Assembly (NCBI RefSeq): GCF_013184075.1
Contig: NZ_JABEQQ010000001.1
Location: 558,001 to 622,000 of the forward strand
DNA from: Lentilactobacillus kribbianus
GTDB lineage: Bacteria; Bacillota; Bacilli; Lactobacillales; Lactobacillaceae
Length of the DNA: 64,000 bases
Reading direction: 5' to 3'
Shown here: positions 9,394 to 21,561 of the stretch, piece after piece
How the letters are laid out: the number at the start of each line of letters is the position of its first letter
How positions within the stretch are numbered: the stretch's first letter is position 1
Made by a program: the position numbers and the translations under genes
The notes under the pieces: model-generated
Databases searched by the model: none
Told to the model about the DNA's origin: nothing
Seen by the model: the letters and a program-made list of their open reading frames with translations, nothing else

Positions 9394-9428
9394 AAAGACG
9401 CTTACTATATTGGTAAGCGTCTTTTTTT
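9394..9428 (+). terminator. Terminator of DUF2316 gene
   Basis: AGACGCTTAC and GTAAGCGTCT form a 10-bp stem followed by seven T. Confidence 0.9.
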
Positions 9429-9442
9429 ATTCAATCAGGCCA

Positions 9443-9451
9443 TGGTATAAT
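9443..9451 (+). promoter_or_regulatory. Extended -10 promoter
   Basis: TGGTATAAT ends at 9451, an extended -10 without an obvious -35, about 30 bases upstream of the small membrane protein gene. Confidence 0.5.
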
Positions 9452-9479
9452 TTAGATAAATTAAACAGCAGGAGACAGT

Positions 9480-9719
9480 ATGGCTAAAAATAATAACAAT
9501 GGATCATCCAGAATTTTATACATCGTCACTTATATTGCTGGTTTTTTAGGTTTTAGTTACCTAAGCGCTTATTTTCAACCCGCCGGCGTCAAAATGATTG
9601 CGGGTTGGGGAATCAGCCATGCTAACGCCATTTTTGGCTATTGGATCTTATCATGTTTGGTCCTAGTCGTTGCATTATGGGTGATTATTAAATTAATTGA
9701 CTTATTTACTAATAAATAA
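9480..9719 (+). CDS. Small membrane protein of unknown function
   Basis: A 79-residue protein with two predicted membrane helices (about 11-30 and 50-72), a short Asn-rich cytoplasmic N-terminus and a loop with FQPAGVKMIAGWGIS. I do not recognise the family. The start ATG follows GGAG at short spacing. It is bounded by an extended -10 promoter and a bidirectional terminator, so it looks like a real one-gene unit. Confidence 0.75.
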   Translation: MAKNNNNGSSRILYIVTYIAGFLGFSYLSAYFQPAGVKMIAGWGISHANAIFGYWILSCLVLVVALWVIIKLIDLFTNK

Positions 9720-9764
9720 AAGAGGTTATGACAAACGGTTTAGTTTTGTCACAACCTCTTTTTT
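9719..9764. terminator. Bidirectional terminator
   Basis: AAGAGGTTATGACAAA pairs with TTTTGTCACAACCTCTT and has A and T runs on the two sides. It separates the small membrane protein gene from the convergent dnaB. Confidence 0.85.
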
Positions 9765-9766
9765 AT

Positions 9767-11143
9767 TTAACCATTTTCGGGTAAATAAGCGATTGAAGAA
9801 AATTTATTATACGATTTTACGAATAATAATTTAATTGTTCCCCGCGCTCCCGAACGGTTTTTTTCCAAAATAACTTCTACTTCACCAACATTTTGGTCGT
9901 CTTCGTCAACGTCATCATCATCGTCTTCATTTTCATCCCGGTAATAATCATCCCGGTACAAAAAGGCCACGATATCAGCATCTTGTTCAATGGATCCCGA
10001 TTCCCGAATATCAGATAAGACGGGGCGTTTGTCTTGGCGTTGTTCCACTCCCCGAGAAAGTTGTGATAAGGCAATTACGGGGACGTGTAATTCTTTGGCC
10101 AATTTTTTTAATTGACGGGAAATATCGGAAACTTCTTGTTGCCGATTTTCCTTGTTGTTACCTTCAATCAATTGCAAATAATCGACAACAATCATCCCTA
10201 AATTACCGGTTTCTTTTTCCAACCGGCGACATTTAGCCCGAATTTCAGACATTTTAATACCGGCCGTATCATCAATATAGATGCTGGCCTTAGACAAACT
10301 TCCCATTGCCACCACCAAATTTTGCCATTCAGATTCGTCTAAGTTACCGGTCCGCAAATGATTAGCATCAATACTACCTTCCGCACACAACATCCGGTTT
10401 ACTAAGGATTCGGCACTCATTTCCAAACTAAAGATAGCTACGGTTTTATCCGTTTTGGTAGCAATATTTTGAGCCACATTCAGGGCAAACGCCGTTTTTC
10501 CGACCCCGGGACGAGCTGCCAGGATAATCAGTTCATCTTCATGCAACCCAGTGGTGATCTTATCTAAATCGGGATAACCAGTCGATAATCCGGTGACTTC
10601 ATCCCCATTTTGCGATAGTCGATCAATTTCAGCAAATGTGGCATTTAAAACGTCTTTAATGGGCTTAAAGCCAGCTTGGCCCCGATTCTCGGCCACGTTC
10701 ATAATATCGCGCTCAGCGTTGTCTAAAACGGTGGTTACGTCATCTTCAGTCGCATAACCAGTGGTTACAATGTTGGTCGCGGTTTGAATTAACCGCCGTA
10801 GCATCGACTTATCTTTAACGATCTTGGCGTAATAACTAACGTTAGCGGCTGTTGGAACCGTGCTAGCTAAGTCAGTCAGGTACTCAATACCGCCAACGTT
10901 TTGCAGGTTATTTTGATCCGTTAATAGATCCGTAACCGTCACGATATCCACGGCGTCGTCACGATCGTTTAACTCGGTCATAGCGGTAAAAATGAGTTGG
11001 TGTGCACGTTTATAAAAATCGCCCGCCTCAATCAATTCAGCTGCTTCAATTAAAGCATCCGCACTCAAAAAGATGGCCCCTAAAACCGCCTTTTCGGCTT
11101 CTAAATTCTGGGGTGGGATTTCATTTACCATTTCGTTGTTCAT
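9767..11143 (-). CDS. dnaB: Replicative DNA helicase DnaB
   Basis: The hexameric helicase that unwinds the fork (458 residues; also called DnaC in Bacillus). The N-terminal domain binds primase; the RecA-like domain has Walker A RPGVGKTAF (211-219), Walker B MIVVDYLQLI, and the LSRGVEQR/DIRESGSIEQDAD motifs. Near the C-terminus is a strongly acidic insertion (RDENEDDDDDVDEDD) before the arginine-containing KNRSGARGT. GGAG at good spacing supports the ATG. It ends the leftward gdpP-rplI-dnaB group. Confidence 0.97.
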   Translation of the reverse strand: MNNEMVNEIPPQNLEAEKAVLGAIFLSADALIEAAELIEAGDFYKRAHQLIFTAMTELNDRDDAVDIVTVTDLLTDQNNLQNVGGIEYLTDLASTVPTAANVSYYAKIVKDKSMLRRLIQTATNIVTTGYATEDDVTTVLDNAERDIMNVAENRGQAGFKPIKDVLNATFAEIDRLSQNGDEVTGLSTGYPDLDKITTGLHEDELIILAARPGVGKTAFALNVAQNIATKTDKTVAIFSLEMSAESLVNRMLCAEGSIDANHLRTGNLDESEWQNLVVAMGSLSKASIYIDDTAGIKMSEIRAKCRRLEKETGNLGMIVVDYLQLIEGNNKENRQQEVSDISRQLKKLAKELHVPVIALSQLSRGVEQRQDKRPVLSDIRESGSIEQDADIVAFLYRDDYYRDENEDDDDDVDEDDQNVGEVEVILEKNRSGARGTIKLLFVKSYNKFSSIAYLPENG

Positions 11144-11200
11144 GTGATTTCTCCATTTGTTCTTTTAACCCACTACGTTTACCCAATTAGGTTCTCTTTA

Positions 11201-11240
11201 ATAAAAAAATGCATGAGCCAAGCAAACTAAGCTCACGCAT
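11201..11240 (-). terminator. Terminator after rplI
   Basis: TGCATGAGC (11210-11218) pairs with GCTCACGCA (11231-11239), with a T run on the minus strand. It sits between rplI and dnaB, so dnaB probably also has its own promoter in the 11150-11200 region, which I could not identify. Confidence 0.75.
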
Positions 11241-11254
11241 TCATTTAATTAAGT

Positions 11255-11707
11255 TTACTTTTCTGAGACATGTACCCGAATGCGGGCAATCACATCACTA
11301 TGCAGCTTAACCGGAACATTGGTAAAACCAGCCACTCTAATTGGTTCTGGTAGTTCAATCTTTCGTTTGTCGAGCTTAATGCCATATTGTTGGTCTAAAG
11401 CCGTGGCAATTTGTTTACTAGGAATGGAACCAAATAAACGGCCATCCGTTCCCGCTTTGGCGCTAATTTCCACTACAGTGTCATCAGCTTCAAGCTTGTT
11501 TTTAATCATTTTAGCACTAGCAAATTCTTCGTCTTCGTGGCGTTGTTCGGCCCGCTTCTTACCAGCCAATTCACTCATTGCCTTTTTGGAAGCTTCTTTA
11601 GCCTTACCATTTTTAATCAGGAAGTTTTGAGCATAGCCATCCGGTACGTTCTTAACTTCGCCGCGCTTGCCTTTACCGCGAACGTCTTCTAGAAAAATTA
11701 CTTTCAT
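11255..11707 (-). CDS. rplI: Ribosomal protein bL9
   Basis: A 150-residue large-subunit protein. The N-terminal RNA-binding domain begins [19 protein letters not shown] and includes the NFLI loop; a long connecting helix (about 41-75) leads to the C-terminal domain. Full family length. It sits 25 bases downstream of gdpP in the usual gdpP-rplI-dnaB order. Confidence 0.97.
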   Translation of the reverse strand: MKVIFLEDVRGKGKRGEVKNVPDGYAQNFLIKNGKAKEASKKAMSELAGKKRAEQRHEDEEFASAKMIKNKLEADDTVVEISAKAGTDGRLFGSIPSKQIATALDQQYGIKLDKRKIELPEPIRVAGFTNVPVKLHSDVIARIRVHVSEK

Positions 11708-11732
11708 AATCTAACACCCACTATCCTCAAAA

Positions 11733-13757
11733 TTAATTGTTGTTTATTTCATTATCTTCGATATCGGCAATAGTTTCAAGCAATACTTGTTTGACCTCTT
11801 CTACCGATTGGTTAGCAATTTGAGTGGCGCCACTAGACAAGTGGCCCCCACCGCCCATTGCTTCCATGATAATTTGAACGTTAACCGCACCCGTACTTCG
11901 AGCAGAAACTCCCACGAGTTGATCCTTGCGACGGGTAATGATAAATGAAGCGTCAACGCCGGACATGGTTAGCAGTGAATCCGCTGCTTGAGCCGCCGTA
12001 ACTGAATCATAATCGATGTTGTCTTCGCCCACAATCATCGCCATATTACCGTTAAAGAATTGTACCAAAGAAATCAAGTGGTTTCTGGCCATATAACTAT
12101 CAACGTTTTCCTTCATAAAGGATTGCATCTCATCAGTGTCCGCTCCTGCTGAACGCAAGTAACTAGCTGCATCAAAGGTTCTAGTCCCCGTCCGCATTTC
12201 AAATGAGTGTGTATCAATAAAGATCCCTGCCAGCATCGCAGTAGCTTCCAATTTGTTAATTGGTTCGCCTTCGTGAGGTTGATATTCAAACATTTCGGCA
12301 ATCAACTCACAAGTAGATGATGCGTATGGTTCGATATAAACCAGCATAGGATTATCTGGAAATTCTTCGCCTCGGCGATGGTGATCAATAATTACGATGC
12401 GGTTCTTTAACCGTTCATCCAGTGCGGTTGAAATACTGATGGACGGCTTAGAATGATCAACCATCAATAACAAACTCATATCAGTGGCCTTTTCTAGGGC
12501 CTCTGCTGGCGTAATGATGGCATCAGCAATTTCTGGATATTCACTAGCCGCTTCTAGGAGTTTAGCCACATCCGAATGCATTTTTTCGCGATCCACAACG
12601 ATCCAACATTTTTTATTGTTCATTTGGGCAATCCGCCGAATCCCTAAACAAGCACCCAAGGAATCCATATCCGGATGGCTGTGACCTTGAACAAAGACTT
12701 GATCAGACTCATTCATCAATTCATTTAAGGCTTGAGAAATCATCCGAGCTCTAACTCGAGTCCGTTTTTCCATTGGATCGGTCTTACCGCCATAAAAACG
12801 GGCGTCACCATCTAATGATTTGACCACGACTTGATCGCCACCACGACCAAGCGCTAAATCTAGGTTAGATTGTGCTTGATCAGCTAATTGGTTTAAGTCG
12901 TCATCGCCATAAGCAATTCCCATACTTAACGTTAACGGGAAGTTTTGCTTAGAAGTACTTTCTCGCACGGAATCAAGTACGCTGAACTTATCATCTTCAA
13001 TAGCCGCCAGTGATTTCACGTAAGCTAATAAGAAGAAATGATCGTCATCGATTTGCTTGAGATACATGCCATATTGCTTGGACCAGGTAGCTAAAGCGTT
13101 AGTAACGTAGTTATTTAAGTTAGAAATTTCTTGATCGGTCAGTGGTTGCGTCACTTCATCATAATTATCGATAAAGATTTGACCAACTGAGACTTGTTCT
13201 TCTTGATACTGTTCTTCAATTTTAACGTACTTGGTGATATCTAATAAATACACCGTATTATATTCTGATTGCACCAAAATCGAAAAGCGGTGGTCACGCC
13301 AGTTAATGACGTGTTTTTCACTGCTACCTTCTAAGTCATCAATAAAACGGGCCAAATCTTCATCCACGTTTTTAATTTGTTTTCCTAAAACATCTTCGTT
13401 ACCAAAAAAAGATTGCATGAACGGATTAGCCCATTCAATGCGATGGGCATCGTTATATACAATCATCCCAATTGGCATTTCTAGTAACGCTTCTTGTTCC
13501 CCGCGATGAATGCGGTACGATAATTCGGTAATATAGCGATTAGTTTGTGAACTCATCATGTTCATCGTGGTAACTGTATAGACCACTCCGATGACACTAA
13601 TAACCCCTAAAATAATCCCAACAATCGGATCATACAAGAAGGAAACGACGACACCGTAGATCACCATAATAGCGATAAATATCAAAATCCGTCGAAAACG
13701 TTTGTTTCCAATAAGCGAAGGTTGTTGATTTCGCTTTTCATCTCGCTGATTTTTCAT
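11733..13757 (-). CDS. gdpP: Cyclic-di-AMP phosphodiesterase GdpP
   Basis: A 674-residue membrane phosphodiesterase that hydrolyses c-di-AMP. Two membrane helices (about 22-65) are followed by a PAS-like domain (about 80-180), a degenerate GGDEF domain (about 185-310) and a DHH/DHHA1 module. The DHH motifs are clear: HSHPDMDSLG (Asp363, Asp365) and IIDHHRRG; DHHA1 ends with GGGGHLSSGA. It tunes c-di-AMP and hence cell-wall and osmotic homeostasis. It is first in a gdpP-rplI(-dnaB) unit; an extended -10 (TGGTAAAAT, minus strand, about 13791-13799) lies upstream. Confidence 0.95.
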   Translation of the reverse strand: MKNQRDEKRNQQPSLIGNKRFRRILIFIAIMVIYGVVVSFLYDPIVGIILGVISVIGVVYTVTTMNMMSSQTNRYITELSYRIHRGEQEALLEMPIGMIVYNDAHRIEWANPFMQSFFGNEDVLGKQIKNVDEDLARFIDDLEGSSEKHVINWRDHRFSILVQSEYNTVYLLDITKYVKIEEQYQEEQVSVGQIFIDNYDEVTQPLTDQEISNLNNYVTNALATWSKQYGMYLKQIDDDHFFLLAYVKSLAAIEDDKFSVLDSVRESTSKQNFPLTLSMGIAYGDDDLNQLADQAQSNLDLALGRGGDQVVVKSLDGDARFYGGKTDPMEKRTRVRARMISQALNELMNESDQVFVQGHSHPDMDSLGACLGIRRIAQMNNKKCWIVVDREKMHSDVAKLLEAASEYPEIADAIITPAEALEKATDMSLLLMVDHSKPSISISTALDERLKNRIVIIDHHRRGEEFPDNPMLVYIEPYASSTCELIAEMFEYQPHEGEPINKLEATAMLAGIFIDTHSFEMRTGTRTFDAASYLRSAGADTDEMQSFMKENVDSYMARNHLISLVQFFNGNMAMIVGEDNIDYDSVTAAQAADSLLTMSGVDASFIITRRKDQLVGVSARSTGAVNVQIIMEAMGGGGHLSSGATQIANQSVEEVKQVLLETIADIEDNEINNN

Positions 13758-13949
13758 TGTTCATCCTCTTATTTTGTAAAGTCTACTCCCATTTTACCAT
13801 AAAACCGACCTGTAATTTTTAAAGTAACGGACCGTTCGCTTCTAATAATTTGATCAACGGCTTGTTTTATTAGCTCAAAAAGCTTATCCACATGGGGATA
13901 ACTCGTTTCTCGTTTGGTAACTTTTTTAAATAAAAAAGATTTCTGGGGA

Positions 13950-13990
13950 TAAAAAAAGTATCCAATATCATTTTGATATTGGATACTTTA
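13950..13990 (-). terminator. Terminator of rpsF-ssb-rpsR operon
   Basis: A 16-bp perfect stem (13955-13970 with 13974-13989) and a T run on the minus strand, directly after rpsR. Confidence 0.9.
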
Positions 13991-14001
13991 ATGGCAATTA
14001 A

Positions 14002-14238
14002 CTAGTCTTCTGCAACGAATGGCATAAGTCCCATAATACGAGAACGCTTGATAGCGATAGTTAACTTACGTTGGTTTTTAGCACTAGTACCAGTAACACG
14101 ACGAGGTAAAATCTTGCCTCGTTCTGATACGAAACGCTTCAATAAATCAGTATCTTTGTAGTCGATGTATTCGATGTGGTTAGCAGCGATAAAATCAACC
14201 TTACGACGGCGACGGCCGCCACGTCTTTGTTGAGCCAT
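14002..14238 (-). CDS. rpsR: Ribosomal protein bS18
   Basis: A 78-residue small-subunit protein with a very basic N-terminus (RRGGRRRRK) and the signature [17 protein letters not shown]. It binds 16S rRNA as a dimer with bS6, encoded in the same operon. Full length; ribosome binding site GGAGG upstream. Confidence 0.97.
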   Translation of the reverse strand: MAQQRRGGRRRRKVDFIAANHIEYIDYKDTDLLKRFVSERGKILPRRVTGTSAKNQRKLTIAIKRSRIMGLMPFVAED

Positions 14239-14264
14239 GTGAATTCCTCCTTACGTATATTTAC

Positions 14265-14795
14265 CTAAAATGGTAAGTCATCGTCGGAAATGTCAATGGA
14301 ATCACCAGTATTAGCAAATGGATCAGCAGGGGCGGCATTATTGCCGGTGCTACTGTTACCATTGTTATTATTGGCGTTATTTCCAAATGGATTTCCGTTA
14401 TTCGTAGGAGCGTTATTTCCTGACGGCATACCTGGGTAGCCACCACCGTTGTTATTGCTATTATTGTCTCGATCAGAACGAGATTGCAATAATGCAAAAT
14501 TATCAACGACCACTTCAGTCACATAAACTCGTTGGCCTTGTTGGTTTTCATAGTTCCGGGTTTGAATCCGGCCATCAATTCCCACAAGCGAACCTTTATG
14601 AACGAAGTTAGCGAAATTTTCAGCTGATTTGCGCCAAATGACGCAGTTAATGAAGTCGGCTTCACGCTCGCCTTGCTGATTAGTGAAGCTCCGGTCAACG
14701 GCTAAGGTAAAAGAACCTACCGCTGTTCCGTTTTGAGTGTATCGTAGATCAACATCGCGGGTAAGGCGTCCCGTCAAAACTGCTCGATTAAGCAT
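14265..14795 (-). CDS. ssb: Single-stranded DNA-binding protein
   Basis: A 176-residue SSB. The OB fold occupies about 1-110 ([35 protein letters not shown]). A Gly/Asn-rich flexible linker follows (about 113-160), and the acidic tip ends DISDDDLPF, the docking site for replication and repair proteins. It lies between rpsF and rpsR, the standard Firmicutes order. Confidence 0.97.
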   Translation of the reverse strand: MLNRAVLTGRLTRDVDLRYTQNGTAVGSFTLAVDRSFTNQQGEREADFINCVIWRKSAENFANFVHKGSLVGIDGRIQTRNYENQQGQRVYVTEVVVDNFALLQSRSDRDNNSNNNGGGYPGMPSGNNAPTNNGNPFGNNANNNNGNSSTGNNAAPADPFANTGDSIDISDDDLPF

Positions 14796-14827
14796 GCTGA
14801 ATTGCTCCCTTCAATTAATAGTTTGTC

Positions 14828-15121
14828 TTAGTTGCGAACAACGATCATGTGACGAAGAATGTCATCGTTGATCTTTGATAGACGGTCGAATTCGTTAAGA
14901 GATTCGTCGTTATCAGTGGTCATGTTAACGATATGGTAAATACCTTCGTTGTAGCCGCCGATTTCGTAAGCGAAACGACGCTTTGACCAATCTTTAGAAT
15001 CGATAATCTTAGCACCATTGTCAGTCAAGATCTTGTCAAAACGTTCAACTAAAGCAGTTTTAGCAGCGTCTTCCATATCTGGACGGATGATGTAAGTAAT
15101 TTCGTATTTCTTTTCTTCCAT
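14828..15121 (-). CDS. rpsF: Ribosomal protein bS6
   Basis: A 97-residue small-subunit protein beginning [17 protein letters not shown], the usual bS6 N-terminus. A longer in-frame reading from 15160 adds 13 residues unlike the family. GGAGG at nine bases from the ATG at 15121 decides the start. First gene of the rpsF-ssb-rpsR operon. Confidence 0.97.
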   Translation of the reverse strand: MEEKKYEITYIIRPDMEDAAKTALVERFDKILTDNGAKIIDSKDWSKRRFAYEIGGYNEGIYHIVNMTTDNDESLNEFDRLSKINDDILRHMIVVRN

Positions 15122-15148
15122 GTTTTTGCACCTCCCTGTGGACTTATG

Positions 15149-15169
15149 GTCCCTAGCCAATCTAGGGAC
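15149..15169 (-). promoter_or_regulatory. rpsF leader hairpin, possible S6:S18 autoregulatory element
   Basis: GTCCCTAG and CTAGGGAC form an 8-bp hairpin with a 5-nt loop in the 5' UTR, followed by single-stranded sequence before the ribosome binding site. A second, weaker hairpin (around 15176-15202) precedes it. bS6:bS18 autoregulation through rpsF leaders is known in bacteria. I could not match the conserved motif in detail, so this is a candidate only. Confidence 0.4.
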
Positions 15170-15208
15170 AAGGAGAGTTTCTGTACATACAGATACTCAC
15201 AATTAGGT

Positions 15209-15237
15209 ATCATATCACGAATTTGTAAATAGTTCAA
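15209..15237 (-). promoter_or_regulatory. Promoter of rpsF-ssb-rpsR
   Basis: On the minus strand TTGAAC (15232-15237) and TATGAT (15209-15214) are separated by 17 bases, with a TGA extension before the -10. This gives a leader of about 80 bases. Confidence 0.8.
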
Positions 15238-15305
15238 TTGCCTTTTTCTCGATCTTGACGATACATAGTTAAATACGTTAATTACAGCGCTATTTATTTA
15301 ACTAA

Positions 15306-15334
15306 TAAAAAATGCCGCTAAAAAGCGACATTTC
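15306..15334 (-). terminator. Terminator of gyrA
   Basis: On the minus strand AATGTCGCT pairs with AGCGGCATT and a T run follows, just past the gyrA stop. Confidence 0.85.
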
Positions 15335-15339
15335 TTAAA

Positions 15340-17937
15340 TTATTCGTTATCTGTTGATTCATCATTATCTGATTCTTGTTCTTGTGCTAATTCTCGATCC
15401 GCTAAATCAGCGACTGCTTTAGCAATTGTTGGATCAGCTTCAGCTGGTTCTACAATCGATGTCGTTTCATCAGTGGTAGTGACTTCGACTTCTTCTGGAG
15501 CTTCTTTTTCGACCTTGGCCATTGTTGCCACTGTCGAATCAGCATCCATCTTAATCAAGTGCACCCCTAAAGTGGCCCGACCGGTTTCAGAAACTTTTTC
15601 AATCCCAAACCGAATCATGACCCCTTTATCAGTAATCAACATAATATCTTCATCACCCTTAACAGTCGTTAAACCAGCTAAAGGTCCGTTCTTTTCGGTA
15701 ACGTTAACGGTCTTAATTCCTTTACCACCGCGACCCTTAATAGGGTATTGAAGCGCTGGCGTCTTTTTACCATAACCCTTTTCCGAAATTACGAAGACAT
15801 CGCTATCCGGTGCTAGGATGTCAGAGCCAACGACATAATCGTTTTCTCGTAAACGAACCCCACGCACCCCAGTAGCAGAGCGACCCATTGAACGAACCGC
15901 ATCCGTACTGAAACTAACCGCATAACCGTGATGCGTTCCGATAATAACGTTTTGATCTTTAGCGACGATTAATACGTTAATTACTTGATCGTCTTCCTTG
16001 AGGTGAATAGCTTTAAGACCGTTGCTACGAATATTAGTAAATTCAGCAACTGGTGTCTTTTTAACTGTTCCTTTAAGGGTGGTAAAGAAGAGATCTTTGG
16101 CTTCGTCGTTATTTTTATTAGAAATATTGATAACGGCTTGCACTTTTTCACCAGAATCGATATTTAAGAGGTTAATAATCGGAATTCCTTTGGCAGCCCG
16201 GCCGTATTCTGGAATTTCGTAACCTTTCATTCGATAAACTTTACCGGCATCAGTGAAGAATAACAGCACATCATGCGTTGAGGTCGAAACTAAGTGTTCA
16301 ATGAAATCATCATCGTGAACTCCCATACCTTGAACCCCACGACCACCACGGTTTTGTGATTTAAATTCTGTCGTTGGTAGTCGCTTGATGTAGCCATTGT
16401 GAGTCAAGCTGACGATGACATCTTCTTCTTCGATCAAATCTTCATCTTCTAAGCTTAAGACTTCACCGATTAGTAATTCGGTCCGGCGTTCATCCCCAAA
16501 TTTAGCTTGAATATCAAGTAATTCTTGGTAAATGATTTCGTTAACGCGGTCTCGACTACTTAGAATCAACTTAAAGTCTTCGATGGCTTTCATCAATTCA
16601 TTGTATTCTTTTTCAACTTTTTCACGTTCCAAACCAGTCAAACGAACTAACCGCATGTCCAAAATAGCTTGGGCTTGTTTATCACTCAAACCAAATTGAC
16701 CCATTAATTCGTTTTTAGCAATTTCACCAGTTTGTGATCCCCGAATAATTGCAATGATCGCATCGATATGATCGAGGGCAATTCGCAATCCTTCTAGAAT
16801 ATGTGCTCGAGCTTGCGCTTTCTTTAATTCATAAGCTGTCCGGCGTTTGATAACTTCAACTTGGTGTTCCAAATAATAAGTCAAAATTTCTTTCAAGCTC
16901 AACACTTTAGGAGTGCCATCAACAATCGCCAACATATTAAAACTAAAGGATGTCTGCATCATCGTTAACTTGTATAAGTTATTTAAAATAACTTCGGCAC
17001 TAGCATCCCGACGAACATCAATCACAATTCGCATACCTTCACGGTCGGATTCATCGTTAACATCCGTAATGCCTTCAATCCGCTTTTCTCGAGCTAGTTC
17101 GGCAATTCTTTCGATTAACTTGGCTTTGTTAACCATATATGGAATTTCGGTGGCAATAATTTTTTGTTTACCATCGGCTTCGCCTTCGATTTCAACTCTA
17201 GCCCGTAAAGTAATTGAACCCTTACCAGTTTCATAGGCTTTTCTGATACCAGATTTACCCATTACGACCCCACCAGTAGGAAAATCAGGACCAGGTAAAG
17301 CTTCCATCAAGTCCGCTGTGGTGGCTTCTGGGTTATCCATCAAGACGTGAATAGCACTAATTACTTCCGCCAAATTATGGGGAGGAATATTAGTGGCCAT
17401 CCCAACGGCAATTCCGGAAGCCCCGTTTACCAGTAAGTTCGGAAAACGAGCTGGTAAAACGGATGGTTCGCGTTCAGTACCATCGTAGTTATCTTGAAAA
17501 TCAATTGTATCTTTGTTGATATCACGCAACATTTCCATAGCAATTTTGCTTAACCGAGCTTCGGTATAACGCATTGCCGCTGCACCATCACCATCGACAG
17601 AACCAAAGTTTCCGTGACCGTCAACTAACATGTAACGGTAACTAAAATCTTGGGCCATCCGCACCATTGAGTCGTAAACGGCGGTGTCACCATGGGGGTG
17701 ATACTTCCCTAAAACGTCCCCAACGATTCTGGCAGACTTCTTATATGGCTTATCAGGGGTAACCCCTAATTCATGCATATCGTATAAGATTCGGCGATGG
17801 ACTGGTTTTAATCCATCACGAACATCAGGTAAGGCCCGCGCAACGATAACACTCATTGCGTAGTCTAGAAATGATGTTCGCATTTTTTTAGACAAATCCA
17901 CATTGGTAACGTGGGTTTCAAATTCTGCATTGTCCAA
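15340..17937 (-). CDS. gyrA: DNA gyrase subunit A
   Basis: The 865-residue breakage-reunion subunit. The catalytic tyrosine is Tyr124 ([11 protein letters not shown]). The quinolone region reads [10 protein letters not shown] (80-89), with Thr85 at the position of E. coli Ser83 and Asp89 at that of Asp87. The C-terminal beta-pinwheel includes the GyrA-box-like [10 protein letters not shown] long acidic tail (about 820-865, many Glu/Asp) ends the protein. It follows gyrB across a 75-base gap carrying a parS site. Confidence 0.97.
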   Translation of the reverse strand: MDNAEFETHVTNVDLSKKMRTSFLDYAMSVIVARALPDVRDGLKPVHRRILYDMHELGVTPDKPYKKSARIVGDVLGKYHPHGDTAVYDSMVRMAQDFSYRYMLVDGHGNFGSVDGDGAAAMRYTEARLSKIAMEMLRDINKDTIDFQDNYDGTEREPSVLPARFPNLLVNGASGIAVGMATNIPPHNLAEVISAIHVLMDNPEATTADLMEALPGPDFPTGGVVMGKSGIRKAYETGKGSITLRARVEIEGEADGKQKIIATEIPYMVNKAKLIERIAELAREKRIEGITDVNDESDREGMRIVIDVRRDASAEVILNNLYKLTMMQTSFSFNMLAIVDGTPKVLSLKEILTYYLEHQVEVIKRRTAYELKKAQARAHILEGLRIALDHIDAIIAIIRGSQTGEIAKNELMGQFGLSDKQAQAILDMRLVRLTGLEREKVEKEYNELMKAIEDFKLILSSRDRVNEIIYQELLDIQAKFGDERRTELLIGEVLSLEDEDLIEEEDVIVSLTHNGYIKRLPTTEFKSQNRGGRGVQGMGVHDDDFIEHLVSTSTHDVLLFFTDAGKVYRMKGYEIPEYGRAAKGIPIINLLNIDSGEKVQAVINISNKNNDEAKDLFFTTLKGTVKKTPVAEFTNIRSNGLKAIHLKEDDQVINVLIVAKDQNVIIGTHHGYAVSFSTDAVRSMGRSATGVRGVRLRENDYVVGSDILAPDSDVFVISEKGYGKKTPALQYPIKGRGGKGIKTVNVTEKNGPLAGLTTVKGDEDIMLITDKGVMIRFGIEKVSETGRATLGVHLIKMDADSTVATMAKVEKEAPEEVEVTTTDETTSIVEPAEADPTIAKAVADLADRELAQEQESDNDESTDNE

Positions 17938-17967
17938 ACTGTTTTACCTCCATTTTTGGGCGACATT

Positions 17968-17983
17968 TGTTTCACGTGAAACA
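17968..17983. other. parS chromosome-partition site
   Basis: TGTTTCACGTGAAACA is an exact match to the consensus ParB (Spo0J) binding palindrome. It lies between gyrB and gyrA, about 7 kb from the origin. Confidence 0.95.
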
Positions 17984-18012
17984 AACATTTTGTTCAACGG
18001 TATTTCAGCAAA

Positions 18013-21082
<3,070 letters not shown>

Positions 21083-21083
<1 letters not shown>

Positions 21084-21310
21084 TAATCAGCCTTTTTTGT
21101 ACGGATAAAAAATAAGCCAACCCCCGGTACATCAACGTTATCACCGTCAAATAATTTACGACCCCGACGATCATCGAGCTCGTCATTGACGCGCACAGCG
21201 TTTTCTTTTAGATACCATTTGGCTTGGCCGCCACTACTGATGATGGCTTCTTCTTTAAGCAATTGGCCCAAAGTTATATATTCTCCATTGACGAAAACTT
21301 CTTTTTTCAC
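21083..21310 (-). CDS. yaaA: S4-domain RNA-binding protein YaaA
   Basis: A 75-residue S4-like RNA-binding protein (YITLGQLLKEEAIISSGGQAKWYL, NDELDDRRGRKLFDGD) always found between dnaN and recF. A GTG at 21322 is in frame but AGGTGG lies eight bases before the GTG at 21310, which also gives the family-like N-terminus (M)KKEVFVNGEYITLG. First gene of yaaA-recF-gyrB-gyrA. A perfect TATAAT (minus strand, 21337-21342) lies upstream. Confidence 0.92.
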
Positions 21311-21336
21311 GATTTCACCCACCTTTAACAGGGTTA

Positions 21337-21342
21337 ATTATA
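21337..21342 (-). promoter_or_regulatory. -10 of the yaaA-recF-gyrBA operon
   Basis: Perfect TATAAT on the minus strand, 27 bases upstream of the yaaA start. The -35 is weak. Confidence 0.5.
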
Positions 21343-21502
21343 CACTTTTTTTAAGCAAAAGTACATTTTGTTTCGCACATATTGCCCTTCTCAGCCGTTT
21401 TAAGTTAAAAAGTAATATTTAGCCAAAATTAAGTAAAATAGCTATAATCAAAAAAATTGGATTTTTATGGCCTTTAAGGCCGATTTTTAATTTAGTGGCA
21501 AA

Positions 21503-21537
21503 AAAATCACCCCGACTAATCTCGGAGTGATTTTTTT
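21503..21537. terminator. Terminator of dnaN, bidirectional in form
   Basis: AAATCACCCCGA pairs with TCGGAGTGATTT and is flanked by A and T runs. It follows dnaN and separates it from yaaA, so recF and the gyrase genes need their own promoter. Confidence 0.85.
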
Positions 21538-21561
21538 ATTAGCATTTAATTTTAGTTTTAA

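Noticed and set aside
13884-13892. Single TTATCCACA between rpsR and gdpP as part of an origin
   Set aside because: One isolated box; no cluster around it.
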